Made by a program: the position numbers and the translations under genes
The notes under the pieces: model-generated
The model's input: only the letters and a program-made list of their open reading frames with translations
Told to the model about the DNA's origin: nothing
Databases searched by the model: none
Source: Blastomussa wellsi
Lineage: Eukaryota > Cnidaria > Anthozoa > Scleractinia > Plerogyridae
Assembly: GCA_947652115.1 (NCBI GenBank)
Contig: OX393566.1
Span: forward strand, 15,155,994 to 15,219,993
Direction: 5' to 3'
Length of the DNA stretch: 64,000 nt
In this document: piece after piece, positions 23,401-31,532 of the stretch
How the letters are laid out: every line of letters starts with the position of its first letter
How positions within the stretch are numbered: position 1 is the first letter of the stretch

Positions 23401-23641
23401 CAAGTGCGACCCGTGCCTAACACCACAATTAAAAAATCGAATAAAAGGTAAAGAGGCACTTCGGCAAATTATTACATCATATTTACACACCAACCTTTGT
23501 CTTCATCCGGTTTACTCTCCTGTTAATTGTGTTCAGTTCTCTTCTCATTGCTCTTGACTGTTCCACGGCCTTCTGCCTCGCATCCTTACGAGTCTTCATG
23601 AAGTTTGCGAGATCGAACCTTTTACTCTTTGACTGAGGCAT
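17474..23641 (-). CDS. uncharacterised three-exon gene, about 764 residues, one frame break
   Basis: The exons are 23495-23641 (MPQSKSKRFDLANFMK..., basic, coiled-coil-like), 20100-20156 (VDDARGVLTALTNHNENIQ) and 17474-19565 (PGTCVSPPGGRTRPP... to the stop). All are phase 0 with GT-AG borders. The last exon holds a 600-residue block with recurring landmarks: ALSGDGCPFGKNES, an FGANCEESC stretch, LPNDMK-like VPNDMKMLAMLGGELSN, HVEPLHVKNNAW, YHFTGKESRLF, and a C-terminal CYCN...CTFC cysteine pair. I do not recognise the family. The long uninterrupted block and the SGDG/HVEPLH motifs suggest a transposase-derived nuclease-like protein, but this is inference. One extra A in the run at about 19317-19320 shifts the frame between NDKL and NVKRSI. 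Apart from that the gene is open. A complete Harbinger element sits in intron 1. Confidence 0.68.
20157..20399. other. intron 1 remainder and Harbinger target site
   Basis: This is AT-rich intronic DNA ending at the TAA target duplication (20397-20399) of the Harbinger element. I see nothing else in it. Confidence 0.5.
20620..21843 (+). pseudogene. Harbinger transposase (HARBI1-like) with one premature stop
   Basis: One frame runs from ATG 20620 to the stop at 21841-21843 (407 codons), interrupted only by TGA at 20818-20820, where CGA (Arg) is a plausible ancestor by CpG decay. Counted from the Met at 20896, the DDE_Tnp_4 catalytic residues are Asp110 (NIVGAIDGSHV), Asp198 (LVGDSAYPL) and Glu235 (ARVKVECAFGLIKSRW). 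All three are present. The N-terminal part (RRQRRLLRTPYAWSVP...WFDLHYYD) matches the usual start of this family. Translation could still begin at 20896, giving a 315-residue product with all three catalytic residues. Confidence 0.88.
22243..23118 (-). CDS. Harbinger Myb/SANT-like DNA-binding protein
   Basis: An intact 291-residue ORF. The N-terminus is Tyr/Ser-rich. A Myb/SANT-like domain of the Myb_DNA-bind_4/MADF type lies at about residues 85-175 (ARWSNDEEKMLLRLWAENF ... WDDIAKKMNDQFG ... YQKKMKYLVDRYKQAKDWN). It is followed by a KKTKKREREEE basic-acidic coil and a C-terminal amphipathic helix. In Harbinger elements this partner imports the transposase into the nucleus and binds the termini. 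It faces the transposase tail-to-tail. Confidence 0.88.
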   Translation of the reverse strand: MDGRGFYYYNSSHFPAYFGGNAAEYSRYMYSQGQGCGPEEATIGTIASPSQNSSPNSASSSSPELVELSGPSSSSSSAAEDRRAYARWSNDEEKMLLRLWAENFDRLESREARKAWDDIAKKMNDQFGTKKTTDKYQKKMKYLVDRYKQAKDWNSKQSGGNRRKSAHYDEIDEVLGCRDIVTLQNVQEAGSVSQKSDRNKTTTDASVEYDDDAGITSKKEARSARKKTKKREREEEKDDEDRKMFKSALSGLESQRSDMNSFVTNFSRMQEQQLTTMNALVGALSKFLEKQ

Positions 23642-23901
23642 CGCTTATCCACTTATCCAGCCCGACTATAACCTTGACATTTTTTCCTGGGCGCTATGGT
23701 TTGCTTGCAAAGGTAAGACATGAGGTATCTCTAACATTGCCTGCAAAATATCGAGTGCGCTTTCAGTCCTATATCTTTGATACGAAGGGAAATTCAGCAA
23801 AACAAAAATCATACGATTTTTACCTGGTCATCAAAGTATCTTTGCGTGTTCCTTATATCAGCTTCCATTTCGACTCTTAAAAACCTATCCAAGTTCAATT
23901 A

Positions 23902-25510
23902 TCAAAATTTTTGAGCACAGACTCGATGGCTGACGGATAGTTCACTTCTTTTTGTTTGAATTTTTCCGATAGCAGGCCAAAAATACTCGAGTCTGGTATC
24001 GAAAGAAAGCTCTCGAGTCCTGCTTTCGACCAAACCACGTTTTGAGACCTCATATGTATCCCAGAATGCGTTAAAAGCCGTGATTTTATGCAAAAATAAT
24101 TTAAGCCCCAGTCCTCTCGCGGCAATTTTGGTTTCGGGCGCCATCTTTGAAGACAATTCGATACCTTTTTTGACCACCCGCTGACCCGGCGTGGGTAGCC
24201 ATCTTGATCCTTTTACTCGGGTTGGCTGCAACACATCAATTCCAAGCTGACTTCCCAGGGTCTTCAAATCACGTTTGCTTTTCGGGCTGAAGTGATATGT
24301 CTTCCAGACTAAATGCATAATGTCATAAACCTTACTTGCAAGTTTGCAATCTCGTTGGATATTCAGAAGAGCAAGTTCCAGGCGGTGGGGAAAGCAGTGG
24401 ATTTTAAGCAAATGGGGAACATGCTGTTTTAGTTTTGCAGCAACACCTCCTTTTTGACCCAAGTTGACCGATGCACCATCTGCTCCAAATCCAACCACTT
24501 TTTCCTTCCAGTTTGGGACTTCTATATCGCGAAATGCTGATTCAACTGCCTGGATAATACCTAGTTTGATTAAAGGCGATAATTAAAAAGTGCTCAAATT
24601 CTATTATTTAAACTTTTCTATATCTTATTGTTACTAGGTTAACCTGAAGTATTATTGCTAACAAGGCATAAATTTAACCTACCGCTATAAAACGATTATC
24701 GCGTCAGTGCCAAGAAATGAAAAGAGATTCATGTTTTCAAAAATGGGGGGTTTTGGTTGTTGTTTCATGTGATTGGAAGTAACATTAATTTTACTGAGAA
24801 ACGTAAACACACAAATTGTAATTCTTACCTGTGGCATTTGCGTTTTCAACAGCTTTGTGTCCAACAAGTCGCGTAACTGCTCGGCCATTCTCTACCATTT
24901 TGTAGTGTATGGTCTCGTTTTCGGTCCCAGAAACATCTGATGCCCCGTCTATTAGAACAGAGATAAAGTGGGCGTTTTTCAACATTATGGAAAGGTCGTC
25001 AGTTAAATGTTTTCCAGTGATTTCAGTCATTTCGGCACATTTCATATCATTTGCGTATGTTAAAATAACATCCAAACCATTCTTTTTCTGCAGCTGTAGT
25101 AGTCCTGAATATTTTGTGAACGGGAGCTCCTCCTTTGCAGTAAAATATGCTGTGTTCATTTTGATAGCCATCTCTGCTTGTGCATACTCAAGGGGCCTTC
25201 CGATGCGGGTTTCACCTTACCAATAATGTGGTCTCGTCCACGCCTGTGACGATTGCTTGCTCCATGTATGGTAAGCGTTTCCTTTTTAAATGATGTTGAG
25301 CCAGTAACTAAGTCTGTCTGACCGGCGATTTCAGCCCCAGCCTCCTTACAAAATGAACAATACATCAGGTTTTGCTCCGAGTCAAATTTTAACCATGAAA
25401 ATTCCTTTTGCCAACTAGGGTTAAATTTTCGGGTATGAACAGAGGTAGTACGGTCACGCTTTTGAACCTCAGAGGACCATTGGGCTGAAATACTGCACCA
25501 GGACGATTGT
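23902..25510 (-). pseudogene. hAT-like transposase (TTF zinc finger, DUF4371), broken
   Basis: The N-terminus is a TTF-type zinc-finger region (RKFNPSWQKEFSWLKFD, MYCSFCKEAGAE, TLTIHGASNRH). It is open upstream to about 25510, in a frame overlapping the OTU-like ORF. DUF4371 follows (FISVLIDGASDVSGTENE). A clean intron (donor after 24829, acceptor before 24560) joins ATG-/IIQAVESAFRD in phase, leading to VVGFGADGASVNLGQKGG and IHCFPHRLELALL, the RNase H-like core of ZNF862-type hAT proteins. A base is missing in the C-run near 25199-25204 (EGPL/EYAQAEM), and a second frameshift occurs near 24050-24120. The C-terminal dimerisation domain is not found. It is probably dead. Confidence 0.75.
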
Positions 25511-26210
25511 CAAGATTGCCATCTCTCGACCACAAAATGTGAACTGGAGAAACATCAGCGGGAGAGCACAGGCGGGGATGTATCAAACCATGCATTAATG
25601 GTCTTAAGGCGAGGTTTGCATTTGGGTAGACTGAAAAAATTGGCCTTTTAATTACCGTTGCTAGTCCCATAAAATGTACAAGACCGCTCCAAACTTTGTC
25701 TTCGGATGTACCTGCAGCCTCGGTTTTTACAGCTTTAACTTTACTACTGGAAACCTGCCACTCATTCTCACCTGCTGCCGTGAGTATCAATGTAAACAGT
25801 GTTTTCTCAGAATATGAAGAATCTCCACTTGCCTGAGAGATCTTTGCGTGATTTGCATAGAATTCGGCGTTTAAATAAAGTTCACACGCAGTTAGTACTC
25901 GTAGGGTTCCATTTAGTGTCTCATGTCCCTTAATGAAAACTGATGCCGAATTGTAAAGACAATTCCCATCCCCGGTAACTTTCACAGCTCGACGGCCACA
26001 TTGTTCTTCAGGTATTAAAGATGTCCCCAGCGTATCTTCCGAAAGCTTTGATATATTTACTTTCGAAACGCCTTGCAATTCTGCACGGAGGATTTGCTCG
26101 TGCTCTTCCTGCAGGTCGATCACTCTTTTAGTTGCTAATGAATCTTCACTGACCAAAAGGTCTTTCAAGGTCTTGCAAATCTCCTTGAAATCGCCCATCA
26201 TGACAAGCAA
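25389..26210 (-). CDS. OTU-like cysteine protease domain protein
   Basis: A 273-residue ORF. After a helical N-terminus (about 1-65) comes an OTU-type core with VKVTGDGNCLYNSASVF (the DGNC nucleophile motif, Cys near residue 84) and LTACELYLNAEFYANH. Towards the end comes SPVHILWSRDGNLDNRPG, where the His would fit the catalytic position. The DGNC-plus-HILW pattern recalls vertnin/OTU-like domains. OTU enzymes remove ubiquitin, but no activity can be inferred here. The last 120 bp overlap the hAT-like frame on the same strand, and the OTU family signature after the His (PNHF) reads PNGPL here, so a frame break at the end is possible. Confidence 0.6.
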   Translation of the reverse strand: MLVMMGDFKEICKTLKDLLVSEDSLATKRVIDLQEEHEQILRAELQGVSKVNISKLSEDTLGTSLIPEEQCGRRAVKVTGDGNCLYNSASVFIKGHETLNGTLRVLTACELYLNAEFYANHAKISQASGDSSYSEKTLFTLILTAAGENEWQVSSSKVKAVKTEAAGTSEDKVWSGLVHFMGLATVIKRPIFSVYPNANLALRPLMHGLIHPRLCSPADVSPVHILWSRDGNLDNRPGAVFQPNGPLRFKSVTVLPLFIPENLTLVGKRNFHG

Positions 26211-27329
26211 GAAAGACTGAGCTCAGTTTTGATTTATTCACATTCTTTCATGGATCCAGGCAACCCTTATTAAGCTTCTGATTGGATAGCTTTCGCGCGC
26301 AAAATAATGCGACTATAAAAATTAACTTAACTATCAGTAAACAGCATCACAAAGTGAGCCCCAATCAGATTTAACTGTAGAGTTTGAACTCGATTAGGAG
26401 ACACTTTTGTCCTCTTTTTTAATAAGCAATATGTTTTTAGCAGCAACTATAACTACAATAAGCCTGCATGGAGTTATTTTGTTTTTTTTTTGGCGTGACA
26501 CTTTTCACAATGCGTGACTGAGGTCAGCGTTGACCAGCACAAAGGTGAACAAGAAGCCAATTTTTTCGGTTCATTGGTTTATCCCATTTGTATGACAAAT
26601 TTCACAAAAATAAAAAGATAGCTCATTTTTACCATTTTTGTTTTTGTAATCACAGTTCAAGGAAAGCCTTAAAGATTTCCACGTTTTATCTCTTTCATTG
26701 AAGATGCTAAAAACAGCACTTGCGTAGTTATTCATGCTTGACAACTGCACGTGGAGTTAGCACTGAATTTTTCTTTCTCATGGGAAAATTACAGCTCCTG
26801 ACTTTTCATGCCATAAGGCAGTGTCCCTAATGAAATGCACAAAACAGGACAGAAATCCAGTTATTTTTATTATAAAGTAAAATACATCAAAAATTATTTG
26901 CGCTCGATCTTGCATTGCGATATGTTAAAGGAATGGATCTTGCCGCCAACAAACCGAGCGGCCCGGCAAATCGTCTGCGGTCAGCCGGTCACTGAAGCGT
27001 ATCAACAGGGAAACTGTCTTTGTCGGGTAGGTGTAAGTTCTCCTCAGAAGGGTACAGTAAGTAAACTTTGGCCTTTTTCCAGTCTACGCTCATTTTAAGT
27101 TTACGCATTCACGTCGAGTTAGTGAACGACGAGAGGGGAAAAGAGAGATACAGGTGATGCCGCCACTTGAACTATTGTTTAAATTCGTCCTATTATTGAT
27201 AATTTTTAAAGTAAGATTCTCTTTTGATCTGCTGGTCGCCAATTGCCGACTTTCGCCAGAATTTTAGTCGCCAAATATTTTTCCACTCGCCATGGTGACC
27301 AAAACGGTCGGAGCTTGGAGCGCTGCCCT
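26211..27329. other. non-coding stretch
   Basis: I see no gene or repeat boundary. Short AT-rich and poly-T runs are scattered through it. Confidence 0.35.
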
Positions 27330-27339
27330 AAGAGTCAAT

Positions 27340-27953
27340 GGGCGGTACAAAACGTGCCCCCCCCCCCCCAATTGGACCCCCGTTATTTTCTGGACCCCCT
27401 ATTTTTCATTGAGAAAATACAAGATCCCGTCTTTTTAGATAAAGATAAATGAGTCTCATCATAAATATTCTTGTTCTTCGGAAATTTCAACTTAAGAAGG
27501 AAAAGAAAACAAACGGTGGTTACAAACACTGTCGACAGACAACGCATGGTCTACTAAACTTTATATAAACTTGACGTTTCATATGCTTCAACATGCATCT
27601 TCAGAAGTGACGGTTATAACTGTTACAAAACATTTAAAAAAATAGGTAAATAAAGCGAGGCACTGGTGACTAGCTAAAAAACAATGACAAAATTGAAACA
27701 AAATTGATACTCCCGATAGTTGATACTAAGTTCCTCCCATCATCGTCCCCAGAGCCACCTGTTCCTTGTGCACAGGCCCAACCGGCTAAGAAGGACAAGC
27801 GGCTGAGTTCCTCCTTACTACGTATACAGTTGGCACTCTGATTTTAAGGACAACTCTCCTTCAAAGTGGTTAACCGAGAGGCGTACTTATGGGGGTCTAT
27901 ATGGGGTCCAGAAGGGGGTCCATTGGGGGGGGGGTCCACGTTTCGTACCGACC
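27340..27953. mobile_element. Mutator-type non-autonomous element with 10-bp duplication
   Basis: The 614-bp element has inverted, C/G-rich ends. The left begins GGGCGGTACAAAACGTG followed by a C-tract. The right, reverse complemented, begins GGTCGGTACGAAACGTGG followed by a C-tract. The similarity extends through two GGACCCC blocks. Flanks AAGAGTCAAT (27330-27339) and AAGAGTAAAT (27954-27963) form a 10-bp duplication with one mismatch, as MULE insertions make. There is no ORF of note. Confidence 0.75.
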
Positions 27954-28061
27954 AAGAGTAAATAGCCCAGGAGCTCCGCTTTTAGGCTTGGCTAAATCTA
28001 TATATTACGATTTGTAAGAGCAAGAGGAGCAGAGGCTCGTTGATTTCATGTTTGAAGCAAT

Positions 28062-28692
28062 TTGATTTCTTACTCTGGGTGATTACTTGACAGAATTCAC
28101 CAATGAGTTGGAGGGAGATGATTATGTACAAGCTCCTTCGAAATATTTAACAACATCGATGGACGCCAGCAAGTTAGAATTCCACGGTAATTATTTTTCA
28201 AATGTTATGAGAATCGATGTGTGCATATTTGTGAGATTCAAAACCTAAGTAGCTAGCGTGTCGGGCGGTAACCAATCCGTACCGATTTAATTAAGTCTTG
28301 GCATTTTCATTTGTGTGTGCTGAGTGAGTATATGTGTGTTCTGAGGGCGATGAAAGTATAATTTCTCACGGCGCAGTCAAACTGTTGGTCTCTCCCATGA
28401 TGATCGGTTGGGCGTCACGGCCATGGTGGAGCTATTAAAACTCTGGAACACATACAAGGAATCCGGAGACAAAGAGCTGTACAATGCCCTCAAACATTTT
28501 TGGCATCGGATGATTCAAATACAGAAACCCAAACTCAAATTTAGCTACGCTTTGGATCTTGATACTCTGGATTTCATTAAGTTGCAAGATCTGTTACCTT
28601 TCAGTCAATTCTTAGTCGTGGAAGTAAATCCTGTAGATCATTCATGTCATTTTCTGTTTGTTTCACGGATCAGTAGTTCACGAACGATGTGA
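28062..28692 (+). other. possible two-exon gene fragment
   Basis: A segment with an ACTTGACAG acceptor and CACG/GTAATT donor (about 28095-28187, reading FTNELEGDDYVQAPSKY) is followed by a second open segment after a GGCGCAG acceptor at about 28375 (GLSHDDRLGVTAMVELLKLW ... to 28692). The phases do not match between them and I recognise no family. A tandem 17-bp repeat (GAGTCGTCAGGGATTTC) lies just downstream near 28722-28757. Confidence 0.2.
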
Positions 28693-29172
28693 CTGATCGG
28701 TGTGGGGGTGGCGCCTTCATGAGTCGTCAGGGATTTCAGAGTCGTCAGGGATTTCGATCACGATTTAATGCTATCCCTTAGAGGGCGACCGGAAAGCTAA
28801 CTATAAGCAGGTACTTTATTATGCATGGGTTATCGATTTTTTTATTTGATTTTTGATCAAGGAAATCTGTGAGACCGATCCCAGTTCTCTTTCGAGGCTG
28901 GTGGGCTGTTTCCCAACATGGCCGACTTTTCACGTTGTGGGCGCCGCCATCTTTCTTTTTTGCGATTTCATGAAACTGCAAGATCAGTCAGTAGGGACTT
29001 TACGAACCAGAACGCGACGCAGTTTGGAAACACCAAAACAGAGAAGGGCCCGGGGCGAGAACGCCGCCACGAGTGCGGGAAAAACAAAGTTACGTATGCA
29101 AACACGACGACAGCCCAAACTTTCAAACTTCAAACTTTAATTTTATAGTTGGTATCAGTTATACATCATAAA

Positions 29173-29300
29173 ATGGCAACATTCAGAGAGGCAAGGGAAG
29201 CTTTAATGTTTGCCTATCAAGATGGAAGCATTGATGATACAGAGTTTGCCCTTTTGTAGGATTGAAATTCCTCTGAAAATCTCGAATTTCCTTATCGTAG
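29173..29300 (+). pseudogene. N-terminal stub of a second-type Harbinger transposase
   Basis: ATG 29173 opens MATFREAREALMFAYQDGSIDDTEFALL, the usual start of the cnidarian Harbinger type seen at 43.1 kb. Tyr-to-stop (TAG 29257) and a TGA follow, and homology continues only to EFPYRSY (about 29300), where a minisatellite begins. Confidence 0.6.
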
Positions 29301-29302
29301 TT

Positions 29303-29420
29303 ACTAAAACCCGGAACGACCCACAATGACCCACAACGACCCACAATGACCCACAATGACCCACAACGATCCACAACGATCCACAACGACCCACAACGAC
29401 CCACAACGATCCACAACGAT
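29303..29420. repeat. ten-bp minisatellite (GACCCACAAT/GATCCACAAC type)
   Basis: About ten tandem variants of GACCCACAAC or GATCCACAAC follow the edge motif ACTAAAACCCGGAACGACCC. The same array in reverse orientation, with the same edge motif, occurs at 43013-43100. Confidence 0.85.
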
Positions 29421-29442
29421 CATCAAAAATTGAAAAGCATAC

Positions 29443-29514
29443 TGAATAGTATCCTATTTCACATCACACAATACCTCGCGCTCATTGTTATTAAGTTATG
29501 GGAAAATTGATCTA
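29443..29514 (-). repeat. split repeat B2 (3' terminus of the element)
   Basis: This is the direct repeat of B1. The flank beyond it (AAAGCATAC) is unrelated to the element. Confidence 0.88.
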
Positions 29515-29592
29515 GCGCCTTTAAGGAGGTGGAGTGTATAGCAGATCCCAACACGAATTTTCAGCAAAGAGAGGGTCGGGAAGGGGGGGGCC

Positions 29593-29765
29593 GTTCCACC
29601 GTTCCTCCTTGGCGCTGATCAGAGAATGAGCGGAGAGGGAGTGTTCATTCATATTTATTATAGCCCCTTGGGATTCAGGGCTCCGTGCACTTGCATACCC
29701 TTGTGCATAAAACATGTTATTTTGATGTTTTGGCTTCGCGCTCCGATTTTGAGTATTGTGAATAG
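29593..29765 (-). repeat. split repeat A2
   Basis: This 173-bp stretch matches A1 at 36070-36242 in direct orientation, with no difference that I can see. Confidence 0.9.
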
Positions 29766-29830
29766 TATCCTATTTCACATCACACAATACCTCGCGCTCA
29801 TTGTTATTAAGTTATGGGAAAATTGATCTA
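29759..29830 (-). repeat. split repeat B1
   Basis: This 72-bp stretch matches B2 at 29443-29514. It overlaps A2 by the heptamer TGAATAG (minus strand CTATTCA), the probable recombination core. Confidence 0.9.
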
Positions 29831-29998
29831 CGCGCTAACCAGCTCCGTTTGCAAACCTCCAACAAGGTTATTTTAATACAAAAAGACCCCAAAACAACCT
29901 AGAAAACACCCATTCTTATTCCCCAACTCTCACCCAAACTCAAACCCAAACTCAAATAAGAGGGTCGGTAACCAATGTGATTTATTTAAGATAATATT

Positions 29999-31317
29999 TC
30001 ACTTCCCCGTAAACGACCTTTTCTCAGTTGTGGGTGAAGGGAAAGCGCAGACAAAACGTTTTAAATCATTGACATCATTCCACTCGGACGTTACAAATGG
30101 AAAGTCTACGGTCGATAAGCGAGCAGAGGCACCCGCTGGATTAAGAACCTTGGCCAATTGCAAGTAATGTAAGGCAGTATGTCGTCGTGTCCACCCAACG
30201 TGATCCATGATTTCCGATAACTCAGCTCCTGATAATGCCAGGGTTATAGCGCATCCCGCTCTAAAGCCATGAAGGGTTTCTCCATCGTCTGACCCCATCT
30301 CCTTAAGGTATCCCTTTAAACGAGCTTCCGCTGCAGACGAGTTGAACGGTGCATCGAGTATGCCCCCTTGTGGTGTAGTTGGGCGAAAAGATAACCCTTT
30401 GTTAAATCGATCCTTAGTTGCTGTGCCATCGCCATATAATATTCGATTCCCTGAACTGGGCAGATCTTTGTTTGTGGGTTTCGTTTGATTCCAAAGACGT
30501 TACTATCCCCGTCCCTCAAGGTTTTACCCCACACGTGGTTGAATAGAAACCCATCATCGTTTGGGAATCTCAGAATTTCTGGTACCTTCACTTGGCCCAT
30601 ATCCCCCGGCCTATCGCCACTAAAAAACACCGCCTTAAAATATGCCTGATCCCTTGCAAGAATAAAACGCTGTGTTGGAATAAGGTCGGGAGACTGCAGG
30701 GCTCTACCAATATGGTCAGCTAACTGTGCAAGTTTGTCCACAAAAAATGATAAAGCTTGTTTTGGTGTTACTCTTGCTTGTAGTTGCTCAGCCGTAATTA
30801 AGCGAAGATAGTCTTTAACGGACTTATCCGCAGCCGGGTTTCCGAGACCAAGGCGTCTATCCCATTCCCCATCACGTCCAATAGCATGAGAGATCGCCCG
30901 CAGCTTTCCAATGTATGAGTCTACGGTTTTGTAGGAAAGTCGTAATGGACAAACACCCTCAAATGTGCCTCTCTTTCCCAGATGAGGGCACCCGTTACGA
31001 TGAACCTGGGTTTTCCCGTTCTTGTCTTTGAAAACCAAGAGACGGCAAATATCGCGTGGTGTTACAGTTGAAACTGTAATGGAGCCTGGTAGGGAAGAAA
31101 GGAAATTTTCTAGTTCCCTTTGAAGCGAGTCTTTTTGTTTAGAGTAGCTAGTTGCTTGATCAAACACGGTTAATTGTCGTAGACGATCATCAATAGCGTT
31201 TAAATCCACAGCCAAAGGCGTACCACTTCTGTTGGTTAAGATTTTCCTTTTATATCCGCATAGTTGGCAAAAGCGAAAATCAGAGTCATTGGCATGGCTA
31301 CAATTTGGACATCTCAC
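29999..31317 (-). pseudogene. tyrosine recombinase of the DIRS-type element, one frame break
   Basis: The N-terminal part (30316-31317) starts with a zinc-ribbon-like MRCPNCSHANDSDFRFCQLC and continues to the first catalytic Arg (FFSGDRPGDMGQVK). The C-terminal part (29999-30298, same strand, other frame) has HGFRAGCAITL (HxxR), a His in IMDHVGWTRRH and the nucleophile in ALHYLQLA. A single C seems to be missing near 30393 (GYLF/RPTTPQGGI), since the second frame is continuous across 30298-30390. With that base the enzyme would have all expected catalytic residues. It would join the circular cDNA to the chromosome. Confidence 0.85.
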
Positions 31318-31532
31318 AGAAGGAGTAAACAGCTTCGCAACAACGGGTAAATCCTAACAAAAGCAGAAACAGAAAATGTGTATTCAAAATGTTAAGTTTT
31401 ATTTCCCCAACGTATACAATGCCCGGACAATGTTAACCAAATATAAATTAGCGGGGCAAGATTAACTCTACAAGTTAGGTACAAAAATCATTAATCGTTC
31501 GTGCATGTTACCCGCCAGTCATAAGATACACT

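Larger units (their letters stand above)
20400..23417 (+). mobile_element. complete PIF/Harbinger DNA transposon
   Basis: The 3018-bp element has inverted ends GGCATGGGTCGCACTTGGG (20400-20418) and, reverse complemented, GGCACGGGTCGCACTTGAG (23399-23417), matching at 17 of 19 positions. TAA flanks it on both sides (20397-20399, 23418-23420). It carries the two convergent genes expected of the superfamily, a DDE transposase (+) and a Myb/SANT-like protein (-). Extra GGGTCGCA motifs lie inside both ends (near 20501 and 23329) and could be binding sites for the Myb-like protein. Confidence 0.93.
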
